This document shows positions 24,126 through 32,761 of a stretch of 43,943 bases of DNA, piece by piece (the first letter of the stretch is position 1; each line of letters begins with the position of its first letter). The stretch is from Cytobacillus oceanisediminis (GTDB taxonomy: Bacteria > Bacillota > Bacilli > Bacillales > Cytobacillaceae). The notes under the pieces were generated by a model that saw nothing but the letters and a program-made list of their open reading frames with translations, did not search any database and was not told the DNA's origin. Where the stretch lies: assembly GCF_004366035.1 (NCBI RefSeq), contig NZ_SOEE01000019.1, positions 1 through 43,943 on the forward strand, written 5' to 3'. The translations under genes were made by a program, and so were the position numbers.

Positions 24126-24947
24126 TCAAGGGAAACGCGGGAATTGGCCGAAGTCAGGCTTGCGCTTTTCTTTAAATGCGTCACGGCCTTCTTTTGCTTC
24201 TTCCGTTGTATAGTATAGAAGCGTTGCATCCCCGGCGAATTGCTGGATTCCTGCAAGTCCATCTGTATCGGCATTGAAGGCAGCCTTCAAGAAGCGGATA
24301 GCCGTCGGGCTCTTCTCAAGAATTTCTTCACACCACTTAATTGTTTCTTCTTCCACTTTCTCAAGCGGTACTACTGTATTGACAAGCCCCATATCCAAAG
24401 CTTCCTGAGCCCCGTACTGGCGGCACAGATACCAAATTTCGCGTGCTTTCTTATGACCTACGATTCTTGCAAGATATCCTGAACCATAACCTGCATCGAA
24501 GCTTCCTACTTTAGGTCCAGTTTGTCCGAATACAGCGTTATCTGCTGCAATCGTTAAGTCACATACGATATGAAGGACATGTCCTCCACCAATCGCATAG
24601 CCTTTTACCATTGCAATAACCGGCTTAGGAATGACACGGATCAGGCGCTGCAGATCCAGTACATTTAAACGAGGGATCTGGTCGTCGCCTACATATCCGC
24701 CATGTCCTCTGACAGATTGGTCCCCGCCTGAACAAAATGCCTTGTCTCCGGCACCCGTCAGGACAATAACACCTACATTTTCATCATCGCGCGCGAACGC
24801 AAATGCATCAATTAATTCCATTACCGTTCTTGGAGTAAAGGCATTGTGGACTTGCGGTCTGTTAATCGTAATTTTCGCAATTCCATTGTATGTTTCATAA
24901 ATGATTTCTTCGTACTGTTTTCCTGCAACCCATTCAACAGCTGACAT
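24126..24947 (-). CDS. menB: 1,4-Dihydroxy-2-naphthoyl-CoA synthase
   Basis: Closes the second ring of the menaquinone nucleus from o-succinylbenzoyl-CoA. A 273-residue crotonase-family protein: oxyanion-hole segments FCSGGDQSVRGHGGY (about 71-85) and GYAIGGGHVLHIVCDLTIAAD, active-site loop QTGPKVGSFDAGYG, and the conserved C-terminal KRKPDFGQFPRFP. Length and motifs are standard. The AAGGAGG site is eight bases before the ATG. It follows menH by 75 nt and is followed by a terminator. Confidence 0.97.
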   Translation of the reverse strand: MSAVEWVAGKQYEEIIYETYNGIAKITINRPQVHNAFTPRTVMELIDAFAFARDDENVGVIVLTGAGDKAFCSGGDQSVRGHGGYVGDDQIPRLNVLDLQRLIRVIPKPVIAMVKGYAIGGGHVLHIVCDLTIAADNAVFGQTGPKVGSFDAGYGSGYLARIVGHKKAREIWYLCRQYGAQEALDMGLVNTVVPLEKVEEETIKWCEEILEKSPTAIRFLKAAFNADTDGLAGIQQFAGDATLLYYTTEEAKEGRDAFKEKRKPDFGQFPRFP

Positions 24948-25022
24948 ACATGAATCCTCCTTAATATGTATTAGAAAGCGTTAATTGCCGCACAGATTTG
25001 CAGCAGCAAATGACATCATTCC

Positions 25023-25862
25023 TCAATCTTTGCTGCCATTTGTATTATTCTCCCCTGTCTGCGACAAAAACCCACTTACTATTGTACCAAATAATTCAGG
25101 TTTCTCCACATGAATTGCATGTCCAGCATCTTCAGCGGTCTTCCACTGGACATTTGGCAAAATTTTTGACATTTCTTCCGCAATTCTGCAGAATTTTTGA
25201 TCCAGGTTTCCGGTAACTAGAAGGACTGGCATTTCGAGATGTGCAAGCTCATCCCACCAGGATGGCTGCACGCCAGTGCCCATGCCATTCAGGCTGTTTG
25301 CCAGACCATCAATGGAATTGGCCAAACGCTGGCTTCTTATTCTGGTTCGAATTTTTGCTGGAAGACTATTTTGGCTTTGAAATAAAGGAATGTTCTCCCA
25401 ATAGTCAACAAAATTTTTAATGCCTTCCTTCCGGATTCTTTTAGACAATGTTTCATCCTGAATCCTTCTTTCATACCTTTCCGATTCCGTTCTAAGACCT
25501 GGAGATGCACTTTCCAAAATCAGCTTGCGGACCTTTTCAGGATAATTAACCGCAAAAGTTAGCGCAAGGCGCCCTCCCATAGAATATCCAAGAACATCGA
25601 TCTTCCCGATTCCCATCTTTTCTAGTAGACTGTTAATCACTGCGGCCGACTCTTCTATTTGATAATGGCCAATATCAGGTGGTGATGCAGACTTACCATG
25701 GCCGATGATGTCCAAAGCTATTGTCTTCGAATGATTCTTCCAGAAGGGAGCGAATTCTTTCCATCCTTCACTATTTCCTGTGAAGCCATGGAGAAGCAGA
25801 AGCGGAAATCCCGTTCCCCATGTATCGACATGATATCGAACTCCATTAATGACATATTTCAT
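25023..25862 (-). CDS. menH: SHCHC synthase (alpha/beta hydrolase)
   Basis: Eliminates pyruvate from SEPHCHC to give SHCHC. A 279-residue alpha/beta hydrolase: oxyanion loop LLLHGFTGNSEGW, nucleophile elbow GYSMGG, acid in GNLDQKF, and His in DAGHAIHVEKP. Two in-frame ATGs (25868 and 25862) follow the menD stop; GGAAGGG is nine bases from the second and only three from the first, so the second is preferred. It sits directly after menD, so translation is probably coupled. Confidence 0.93.
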   Translation of the reverse strand: MKYVINGVRYHVDTWGTGFPLLLLHGFTGNSEGWKEFAPFWKNHSKTIALDIIGHGKSASPPDIGHYQIEESAAVINSLLEKMGIGKIDVLGYSMGGRLALTFAVNYPEKVRKLILESASPGLRTESERYERRIQDETLSKRIRKEGIKNFVDYWENIPLFQSQNSLPAKIRTRIRSQRLANSIDGLANSLNGMGTGVQPSWWDELAHLEMPVLLVTGNLDQKFCRIAEEMSKILPNVQWKTAEDAGHAIHVEKPELFGTIVSGFLSQTGENNTNGSKD

Positions 25863-25868
25863 CGGCAT

Positions 25869-27614
25869 TCACCCTTCCAGCAATCGACTTATTTCCCGGG
25901 AAACAGATTCCCACAATTCTCGATGCTCGGTTAAATTCCTGTCCCGATTTGTCGTAATTTCCATTACCTTTATTCCTGATCTGTCCATACTCTGTTGGAA
26001 GGCGGAAATAAAATGTTCCCAATCTGAGATTAAATCATAATGACCGCCAAACATTTTAATGGCATGGCTGAAATCCAGATCAAGAGGTGTTCCAAACAGT
26101 TGTTCAAAATTTCTGGGGTGATTTGCCTGCGGCAGGAATGAGAAGATTCCGCCTCCATTATTATTAATCAGCAATATATTGATATCTATCCCATACTGCT
26201 TAGAGGCAATTAAGCCATTTAAGTCATGGAAAAAGGTTAAATCACCAAGCACTAGATACAGCGGCTGTGAGGCCATACCAGCACCAAGAGCAGTTGATAC
26301 GGTGCCATCAATGCCATTTGCTCCCCTGTTGGCCATTATTCTAATGCTCTTTTGATTATAATGGAAGAATGTATCCAGATCCCGTATAGGCATACTATTT
26401 CCTACAAATAGGGTAGAGCCTTCCGGCAGCCATTCCGCAAGCTGGAAAAATAATTTCCCTTCGCTCAATTCACCCACTTCATTAATATCCGCAAGCCTTG
26501 ATCGGGTAAGATCATTGATTTTTCTCCATAAAGCAATGTACTCATCATTCTCTGGAGTGTTTAAATATGACGTGACAGACTCGCAGAATAGAAGCTCATC
26601 AGAATGAATCATTTCGGTCGAAAGCAGTGAAGGGTCCCGCCATCCGCCGCCTCCATCAACAATAATTTGTCGGGCAGTGCTGTTTTCTTTCATAAAAATG
26701 GTCAACGGCTTCGATACAGGCATAGCACCAAAGCGTATAATGACATCCGGCTTGAGCGCCTTTTTTGCATCCTCATTTTTCAAAAAGCTATCATATGCAT
26801 CAATAATGAAGCTTCCTTCGTGAAGCCCGCTTCTTAGCTGGGATAATGGATCTGCAATGATTGGATAGTTCAGCTTTTCCGCCAGCTTAATCACGGCTGC
26901 AGGGAAGTCAGCTTTCTCCAAAGGACCGCAGACAATAATCCCTTTTTGTGCAGAGTTTAATATCTGTGCCATTTCCTTGTACTCTTCATTAGGCAAACCA
27001 ATCTGGCCACTATGGATATTCACATAACCTTCGGTGCGCTCACTCAGCTCAAATAAATCATTGCGGTCAAGCTGCGGTACTAAAGGCTCACGGAAAGGAA
27101 AGTTAAGATGAACCGGACCTGCTGGTGAGCTCTGGGCAGCAGAAGCTGCTCTTGCGCAAACTGTGCGGGCATAACGAAGCATTTCTGCTGTATTCTCAGG
27201 AGGAGCCATCTCAACAAACCATTTTACATTTTTTCCATACAAATGGATCTGATCGATCGCCTGTGGAGCACCAACATCCCTAAGTTCATGAGGCCGGTCC
27301 GCAGTAAGCACGATTAGGGGCACTCTGGAATACCGGGCTTCCACAATGGCAGGATAGTAATTGGCTGCAGCCGTTCCAGATGTACACAGCAAAGCAGCTG
27401 GTCTTTGGGATGCCTTAGCAATCCCCAACGCAAAAAAGGCAGCCGAGCGCTCGTCCACATGGATATGTACACGAAGCTCCGGATGCTCTGCCATTACCAT
27501 AGCCATTGGGGTAGAACGGGAGCCGGGACTGACCACGACATCCTCCACCCCGCTTTTTACTAATTCAGCCACAAATGCGGCTATATATGAAGTTAAAGCT
27601 TCCTGATGATTCAC
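25869..27614 (-). CDS. menD: SEPHCHC synthase, thiamine-diphosphate dependent
   Basis: Joins isochorismate and 2-oxoglutarate, releasing CO2, the first committed step to menaquinone. The 581-residue product has an N-terminal PYR domain (VSPGSRSTP near 28-36, with Glu in the cofactor-activating region HVDERSAAFFALG), a central domain, and a C-terminal PP domain (GNSMPIRDLD, NRGANGIDGTVSTALG, GDLTFFHDLNGL). Length is normal. It overlaps menF by four bases (ATGA type), showing coupling, and menH follows without a gap. Confidence 0.97.
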   Translation of the reverse strand: MNHQEALTSYIAAFVAELVKSGVEDVVVSPGSRSTPMAMVMAEHPELRVHIHVDERSAAFFALGIAKASQRPAALLCTSGTAAANYYPAIVEARYSRVPLIVLTADRPHELRDVGAPQAIDQIHLYGKNVKWFVEMAPPENTAEMLRYARTVCARAASAAQSSPAGPVHLNFPFREPLVPQLDRNDLFELSERTEGYVNIHSGQIGLPNEEYKEMAQILNSAQKGIIVCGPLEKADFPAAVIKLAEKLNYPIIADPLSQLRSGLHEGSFIIDAYDSFLKNEDAKKALKPDVIIRFGAMPVSKPLTIFMKENSTARQIIVDGGGGWRDPSLLSTEMIHSDELLFCESVTSYLNTPENDEYIALWRKINDLTRSRLADINEVGELSEGKLFFQLAEWLPEGSTLFVGNSMPIRDLDTFFHYNQKSIRIMANRGANGIDGTVSTALGAGMASQPLYLVLGDLTFFHDLNGLIASKQYGIDINILLINNNGGGIFSFLPQANHPRNFEQLFGTPLDLDFSHAIKMFGGHYDLISDWEHFISAFQQSMDRSGIKVMEITTNRDRNLTEHRELWESVSREISRLLEG

Positions 27615-29017
27615 TTTTCATAACCCCCAAGAGCCGTAAGCATTGGCCGGAATTTAATTTTTGTTTCCTGATACTCGCTTTCGGCATTTGAATCCTGCAC
27701 CACTCCGCAGCCTGCGAATAAGGATGCTTCATTTCCCTGAATAAGACCAGATCTGATTGCAACAGCATATTCGCCATTTCCTCTGAAGTCCATCCATCCT
27801 AATGGAGCAGCATAAAAGCCCCGGTCCAGTTCTTCTGCTTCTCTTATTTTTTCCACAGCTTCTCTTTTAGGAAGACCTCCAAGAGCAGGAGTCGGATGCA
27901 GACGGTCAACTAAAGCTAGAAGGGAAGCATCTCCCTTGGTTTTTCCTCTCACAGGAGTATACAGGTGCTGAATATCTCTCATCTTCATCAGCTGCGGCTC
28001 ATCCGGCAATTCAACTTCTAAGCAGGATTCCTCCATTGCCTCCTTAATCATATCAACCACATATTGATGTTCGGTTAAATTTTTCTGATCATGCAATAAA
28101 GTATCGCCCAGGATATGATCATCTTCTGCTGTTTTGCCTCTTGGTATGGAACCTGCCAGACAAGTTGTAAAAACATTTTCTCCATATTTCTTTATAAGCC
28201 GTTCAGGAGAGGCTCCAATAAAGCAGTCACCGTTCGATTCAAAAGCAAAAATAAAGCTTTCCCTCTGCATTTCCATCAGGTTCCAGAGTACTCTTTCAAT
28301 CTCAATCGGCTTTTCATAGATAAGCCTGGACTCCCGGGCCAGCACGACCTTTTTTAATGATCCTGATTTAAGTACATCTACAACCGCATCTACTGTCTCC
28401 ATCCATTTTTCCGGATTTATATCTGCTTCTTCCTGAAGAGTGTTTGAATTCTCAGGATGAAAATCGCTGATTGAAGCCATTATCATGCCCCGTTCGGCCA
28501 CTATCTTTTCAAAAAGAGTATCACCGTCATGCTGAGTGCAGACAACATTTGTTGTTAAAAAGGCCTGTCCATTCATTTCACTGTACATATAAGTCGGCAC
28601 ATGAAAAAGGGAATCAGAATACTTCGACCAAAGTTTTGTTTTCTTCTTTAGCGGATCGAAAGAAAAGCCGCCAAACATCACGGGCCCTGTAGCATTTTTA
28701 TCATAAGGGTTAAAAATAATGCTGTTATTAATAAAACGCTTCCATTCATTTTCAACGCGATTAAATCTGCCGGTACTTTGATCTGACTGGATTTGCTTGC
28801 AAATCCCAAGCCCGATTATATAAGTTTCTCCAGAAGGATCCTTCCAGAAAAAGCGTTCACCAAAAAAACGGCTCTTTCCTGCCGCATAAAAAGAAAGGGG
28901 GTCTATATGATTTATTTTTTGAACTTCGCTCACTAAAACAGGCTTTGATAAGGCTTTGGCCCTCTCAATTGCCTCTTGGATCCCTTCTTTTAGTTCCGTA
29001 TCTTGTATCGTAACCAA
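27611..29017 (-). CDS. menF: Isochorismate synthase
   Basis: Isomerises chorismate to isochorismate, feeding menD. It is 468 residues with a chorismate-binding domain in the C-terminal two thirds: KVVLAR (about 221), ESNGDCFIGASPERL, CLAGSIPRGK, VRGKTKGDASLLALVDRLHPTPALGGLP and the glutamate-bearing end AGCGVVQDSNAESEYQET. It lacks a pyruvate-lyase partner, so it is an isochorismate rather than anthranilate or salicylate enzyme. A GGAGGG site precedes the ATG. It is the first gene of menF-D-H-B. Confidence 0.95.
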   Translation of the reverse strand: MVTIQDTELKEGIQEAIERAKALSKPVLVSEVQKINHIDPLSFYAAGKSRFFGERFFWKDPSGETYIIGLGICKQIQSDQSTGRFNRVENEWKRFINNSIIFNPYDKNATGPVMFGGFSFDPLKKKTKLWSKYSDSLFHVPTYMYSEMNGQAFLTTNVVCTQHDGDTLFEKIVAERGMIMASISDFHPENSNTLQEEADINPEKWMETVDAVVDVLKSGSLKKVVLARESRLIYEKPIEIERVLWNLMEMQRESFIFAFESNGDCFIGASPERLIKKYGENVFTTCLAGSIPRGKTAEDDHILGDTLLHDQKNLTEHQYVVDMIKEAMEESCLEVELPDEPQLMKMRDIQHLYTPVRGKTKGDASLLALVDRLHPTPALGGLPKREAVEKIREAEELDRGFYAAPLGWMDFRGNGEYAVAIRSGLIQGNEASLFAGCGVVQDSNAESEYQETKIKFRPMLTALGGYEK

Positions 29018-29072
29018 AAAAATCCCTCCAATAACAGCTTATATTGCCGTTATCCTACTTTAAACTTATTCT

Positions 29073-29102
29073 AAGATACACCTGTGATTCAGGGAATGTC
29101 AA
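29073..29102 (-). promoter_or_regulatory. Likely promoter of menF
   Basis: On the minus strand TTGACA (29102-29097) and TATCTT (29078-29073) are 18 bp apart, about 55 nt before menF. A second TTGACA lies nine bases upstream as part of a direct repeat. Confidence 0.55.
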
Positions 29103-29330
29103 TGATGTCAATCACGTCATTCCATTTTGCATCCTTATTATATTATAGCTTACTTTAGGCATCTATAATATGAATTGAACTCAATTGAGCATTTAGCACA
29201 GTTAACTTCGGGAAGTGCTGCTTTAAGTTTCCTTTATCCATGGAAAATACCGGTTCTGTTTACGGCAATAATCCGTTGACACTCTTGGATTATTTACCTA
29301 AACTTAAGTTGTTTGGTATATAGCCGTACT

Positions 29331-29359
29331 TTGACAATACCCTGGTAATCGGTTAAAAT
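29331..29359 (+). promoter_or_regulatory. Sigma-A promoter of menA
   Basis: TTGACA (29331-29336), a 17-bp spacer, then TAAAAT (29354-29359). This is close to consensus and 66 nt before the menA ATG. Confidence 0.8.
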
Positions 29360-29381
29360 AAACAAGTTTGAATGATGCAAT

Positions 29382-29395
29382 TAATGATATCATTA
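29382..29395. promoter_or_regulatory. 14-bp perfect palindrome in the menA leader
   Basis: TAATGATATCATTA is fully self-complementary and lies about 15 nt after the expected menA start point and before the GGGGAG site. A repressor operator is possible; none is recognised. Confidence 0.5.
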
Positions 29396-29424
29396 CAGAA
29401 TAGATAAATAAGGGGAGAGTTATC

Positions 29425-30357
29425 ATGCAACCACAAGCACAGACAAATTTTCCGCCTGCTTCCAACTCAAAGAACTGGAGGGTCTGGTGGCAGCTGACCA
29501 GGCCACATACTCTTACCGCTGCCTTTGTGCCGGTTCTGCTTGGAACAGCTCTTGCAATGGAACTTACTGAAATAAATTTTGGCCTGTTTTTTGCTATGCT
29601 GGCAGCAAGCCTGCTGATTCAGGCTGCCACTAATATGTTTAACGAATACTATGACTTTAAAAGAGGGCTTGATACGGAAGACTCTGTCGGAATTGGGGGA
29701 GCTATTGTCCGGGAAGGAATCAAGCCAAAAACGGTTCTGAACCTGGCTTTTGGCCTTTATGGAATTTCGATATTGCTTGGATTCTATATCTGCATGAACA
29801 CAAGCTGGTGGATTGCAGCAATTGGACTGGCCTCCATGGCAGTTGGATATTTATATACAGGCGGTCCTCTTCCGATAGCGTACACACCTTTTGGTGAATT
29901 ATTTGCAGGTTTTTTCATGGGAATGCTAATTATCCTAATTTCTTTTTATATTCAGGCAGGAACCGTAACAGCAACAAGTGTTTTAGTTTCCTTCCCAATT
30001 TTGATTCTTGTTGGCGCCATTCTGCTGGCCAATAATATCAGAGACCTGGAGGGCGACAAGGAATTCGGCCGCAAAACATTGGCAATTCTTTTAGGAAAAA
30101 AAGGAGCAATCAAGCTCCTTGCCGCAATGTTCATCGTTTCGTATGCATGGGTTTTCATATTAATCGCCATGAACATCATAACACCATGGCTTGCTATCGT
30201 TGTTCTAAGTGCACCTAAGGCCATTAAAGCAACGAAAGGGTTCATTGGAAAAACACTGCCTATGCAAATGATGCCTGCAATGAAAGCCACTGCCCAGACA
30301 AATACAATCTTTGGCTTTCTTTTATCAGTAGGCTTGTTTATCGGATATCTTTTATAA
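29425..30357 (+). CDS. menA: 1,4-Dihydroxy-2-naphthoate octaprenyl/heptaprenyltransferase
   Basis: Membrane UbiA-family enzyme that attaches the polyprenyl tail to dihydroxynaphthoate, giving demethylmenaquinone. It is 310 residues with about eight to nine helices. The two Asp-rich motifs are present: NMFNEYYDFKRGLD at about 70-83 and NNIRDLEGDKEFGRKT at 203-218. A short polar N-terminus precedes WWQLTRPHTL. GGGGAG lies before the ATG. In B. subtilis menA is, from memory, at another locus, so its place opposite menF here brings the pathway together. Confidence 0.95.
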   Translation: MQPQAQTNFPPASNSKNWRVWWQLTRPHTLTAAFVPVLLGTALAMELTEINFGLFFAMLAASLLIQAATNMFNEYYDFKRGLDTEDSVGIGGAIVREGIKPKTVLNLAFGLYGISILLGFYICMNTSWWIAAIGLASMAVGYLYTGGPLPIAYTPFGELFAGFFMGMLIILISFYIQAGTVTATSVLVSFPILILVGAILLANNIRDLEGDKEFGRKTLAILLGKKGAIKLLAAMFIVSYAWVFILIAMNIITPWLAIVVLSAPKAIKATKGFIGKTLPMQMMPAMKATAQTNTIFGFLLSVGLFIGYLL

Positions 30358-30365
30358 TTAAAAGG

Positions 30366-30394
30366 AACCTCTGCTTTTATAGCAGGGGTTTTTT
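30366..30394 (+). terminator. Terminator of menA
   Basis: AACCTCTGCT / AGCAGGGGTT 10-bp stem (one wobble) with a 5-nt loop and a T-run, 8 nt after the stop. The following 255 nt up to yteA hold no ORF I can support. Confidence 0.9.
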
Positions 30395-30651
30395 GTTTGG
30401 AAAAAAACAGCAGAAATCACCCTCTTGGTTTCATCCCATTCTTAACGGGTATTTTTTATTTAAGGAAGATGCTTGACCCTAAAATTTTTTCTTCCGTTAT
30501 GATTTTGCCAACTACGTCCATACTAAACCCATATGGACTAAGATTTTTAAAACTCGGCAGAGCAAGAACGGCAGAGCTCGGCTTAATTTTGGGCAAGACT
30601 TAATCAGAGGCCTTTTTATAAAATTTATCAAATCCAAGGATGTGACATAAT

Positions 30652-31407
30652 ATGTTGACCAATGAACAAATCAGCCGTTTGAAAAAAGAATTGAATGATG
30701 AAAAAAAATCACTGGAATCCCAGCTTCAGGTCAATAAAGAAGGAAGCCTGGAAGGTGCAAGTGCCAGAGACACAGTAGGAGAGCTATCTCTTTATGACAA
30801 CCACCCAGCCGATATGGGTTCTGAACTTTATGAGCGTGAAAAGGATTTTGCTTTAGAAGAACATCATGACTCTGAACTGAATAAAGTAAATGCAGCTCTG
30901 CAGGCAATTGAAGATGGTTCATACGGCAAATGCAAAGAGTGCGGTTCCGAAATTCAATATGAGCGGCTTGAAGTGATTCCAGCAACCCTTTACTGCAAGG
31001 AACATAGTCCAGAGCAAAACGTGCCCGGAGACCGTCCTGTCGAAGAAGATGTACTTGAGCCTGCGCATGGGAATACCTTTCAGCATCATCAATTCAGAGA
31101 AGTCGTGGATAACGAAGACAGCTTCCAGGAAGTTGCCCGTTTTGGCACTTCTGAGACACCCTCTGACCTAAGAGGCGACTATGAAGATTATAACTCCCTT
31201 TATAATGAAGGGCATGATGACGAAGGGTTTACAGAAGATTATGAGACGTTTATCGGAAATGACCTTGAAGGCAAGGAGAGAAAAGTCTATCCTTCCAAGA
31301 AACAGGAAGAGTATGAAGCGATGCTGGATGAGAATGATATCGAAGCACCTTATGGTGATGTGCCTTATCATGAGACTGACGGCTATGTGGATGAAGATAA
31401 GGATTAA
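30652..31407 (+). CDS. yteA: TraR/DksA zinc-finger family protein YteA
   Basis: A 251-residue protein of the Bacillus YteA type, seen in spore formers. The N-terminal coiled-coil-like part (1-90) leads into a DksA/TraR zinc finger: Cys94-x2-Cys97 and Cys115-x2-His118, where the last ligand is His rather than Cys. The C-terminal half (about 125-250) is acidic and contains HQFREVVDNEDSFQEVARFGTSETPSD. A role in RNA polymerase binding or sporulation is inferred from the family only. The site AAGGATG before the ATG is moderate. Position next to the men genes matches B. subtilis. Own terminator. Confidence 0.9.
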   Translation: MLTNEQISRLKKELNDEKKSLESQLQVNKEGSLEGASARDTVGELSLYDNHPADMGSELYEREKDFALEEHHDSELNKVNAALQAIEDGSYGKCKECGSEIQYERLEVIPATLYCKEHSPEQNVPGDRPVEEDVLEPAHGNTFQHHQFREVVDNEDSFQEVARFGTSETPSDLRGDYEDYNSLYNEGHDDEGFTEDYETFIGNDLEGKERKVYPSKKQEEYEAMLDENDIEAPYGDVPYHETDGYVDEDKD

Positions 31408-31410
31408 AGT

Positions 31411-31438
31411 AAAAGCGATGCAGCTGCATCGCTTTTTT
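31411..31438 (+). terminator. Terminator of yteA
   Basis: A 12-bp perfect stem (AAAAGCGATGCA with TGCATCGCTTTT) followed by Ts, four bases after the stop. Confidence 0.9.
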
Positions 31439-31474
31439 ATGTCAAATGGCAAAATAAGATACCCTTGTATATAT

Positions 31475-31687
31475 TTATAGTTTGGATTCGATATCCTGGA
31501 TAATCTCATCAATCGTATCAGAAACATCGTTTGTGCGGCGGGCAATGGAGATGCTGAATTCCAGCAGTTCTTTATAATTTTTCACCGGAATAGAATCATT
31601 TGTTTTCTCGAATACATTTAGTTGCAGTCCAATATTTTGAAGATGCAGCAAAACTTCTTCCATTGATCCTTTCTCGATTTGGTACAT
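31475..31687 (-). CDS. Small helical protein of unknown function
   Basis: A 70-residue protein, nearly all predicted helix (SMEEVLLHLQNIGLQLNVFEKTN and ELLEFSISIARRTNDVSDTIDEIIQDIES), acidic, without cysteines or membrane segments. I do not recognise the family. A strong AAAGGGGG site lies about ten bases before the ATG, supporting expression. It is convergent with yteA (whose terminator lies just past its stop) and divergent from the DDAH-like gene. It resembles in size and amphipathic pattern many small Bacillus coat-associated or dimerising helical proteins, but that is only a general likeness. Confidence 0.65.
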   Translation of the reverse strand: MYQIEKGSMEEVLLHLQNIGLQLNVFEKTNDSIPVKNYKELLEFSISIARRTNDVSDTIDEIIQDIESKL

Positions 31688-31841
31688 TTAACAGCTACCC
31701 CCTTTATATCTAATGATTTCATTATCAGGGTTTTTAAACCTTTTTTGTAGTGGGAATTTTTGTTAATATTTGCACTTTACGGAGTAAAACCGCTTCTCAT
31801 AGGCAATATTATCTTAAGAATATATCGCTGGGAGGATCACA

Positions 31842-32690
31842 ATGTCTGGACAAATAAAAGCTGCATGCTTTTCAGAATATGACAAACTTGAACAAGTAGT
31901 GTTATGTGAACCGAAGTACATGACGATTGTAGATACCATTAATGAAACACAAAAGCATTATGAAAAAGAAGGAATTAATATAGACGCAGCCATGAAACAG
32001 CACAGACATTTTGTCAGTGCATTAAAGGATCAGGGAATCAATGTGGTTTTGCTGCCCTCGCTTGAAAAATATCCTGAGCAGGTTTTTACCCGTGATATCG
32101 GATTTACACTTGGAGAAAAGGTATATGTTGCTGAAATGGCGGCAGATATTCGGCAAGGAGAAGAAAATGTTCTGAAACAATGGCTGGAAGTAAACCAGGT
32201 CCCTTTTTACAATCTTACGGGAGACCGCATAGAGGGAGGAGACGTCCTGATCGATGGCCAAACCATATATGCTGGAGTTAGCAGCCGTACCCACGAAGAA
32301 GCGATCGAGCATCTTCGCAGCCTTATGACCGATTATGATGTCGTATCCATTCCTTTCACTGATACATATCTGCATCTTGATTGTGTATTCAATATTATTT
32401 CACCGGAGGAAGCTCTTATCTTTCCAGGAGAGATCCACGGGGAAAAAATCAAAATGCTGGAATCACGCTATGATTTAATAAAAGTATCGGAAGAGGAGCA
32501 ATTCACGCTCGGAACCAACGTCCTCTCTATCGGCAATAAAAAAATCTTCAGTCTTCCGATTAATAAGAATGTCAATAAAGAGCTCAGGTCCAGGGGCTAT
32601 GAAGTCATTGAGGTAGACATTACTGAAATCATTAAATCCGGAGGTGCCTTCCGCTGCTGCACGATGCCGGTTAGGCGCAGTAAAGGGTAG
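31842..32690 (+). CDS. Dimethylarginine dimethylaminohydrolase / arginine deiminase family protein
   Basis: A 282-residue guanidino-group-modifying enzyme of the pentein fold. The active-site pieces are present: FTRD at 82-85, EGGD at 131-134, His178 (HLHLDCVF region) and a C-terminal GGAFRCCTMP with the likely nucleophile Cys272. Size and lack of extra domains fit DDAH or YkgA-like proteins better than 400-residue arginine deiminase. The substrate could be a methylated arginine, agmatine-like guanidine or peptidyl product; sequence alone cannot say. It is monocistronic, with a GGGAGG site before the ATG and no classic terminator downstream; instead the repeat array begins 70 nt later. Confidence 0.85.
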   Translation: MSGQIKAACFSEYDKLEQVVLCEPKYMTIVDTINETQKHYEKEGINIDAAMKQHRHFVSALKDQGINVVLLPSLEKYPEQVFTRDIGFTLGEKVYVAEMAADIRQGEENVLKQWLEVNQVPFYNLTGDRIEGGDVLIDGQTIYAGVSSRTHEEAIEHLRSLMTDYDVVSIPFTDTYLHLDCVFNIISPEEALIFPGEIHGEKIKMLESRYDLIKVSEEEQFTLGTNVLSIGNKKIFSLPINKNVNKELRSRGYEVIEVDITEIIKSGGAFRCCTMPVRRSKG

Positions 32691-32761
32691 ATCTCCTGCC
32701 TCAATGAAACGGAATAATTGATAAACTCTCTTAGAAACCGCCTTTTTGTGAATAACTACTG

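Larger units (their letters stand above)
29018..29424. other. Divergent menF/menA intergenic region
   Basis: 407 nt between the divergent men genes. It holds a likely menF promoter, a direct repeat of ATGTCAAT near it (29097-29112), a strong menA promoter, and a 14-bp palindrome downstream of the menA start point. No ORF with a credible start site was seen. Confidence 0.7.

Noticed and set aside
31168..31545. 125-residue hydrophobic-looking frame on the minus strand
   Set aside because: Shadow of yteA; no ribosome binding site, and yteA has the coding signals.
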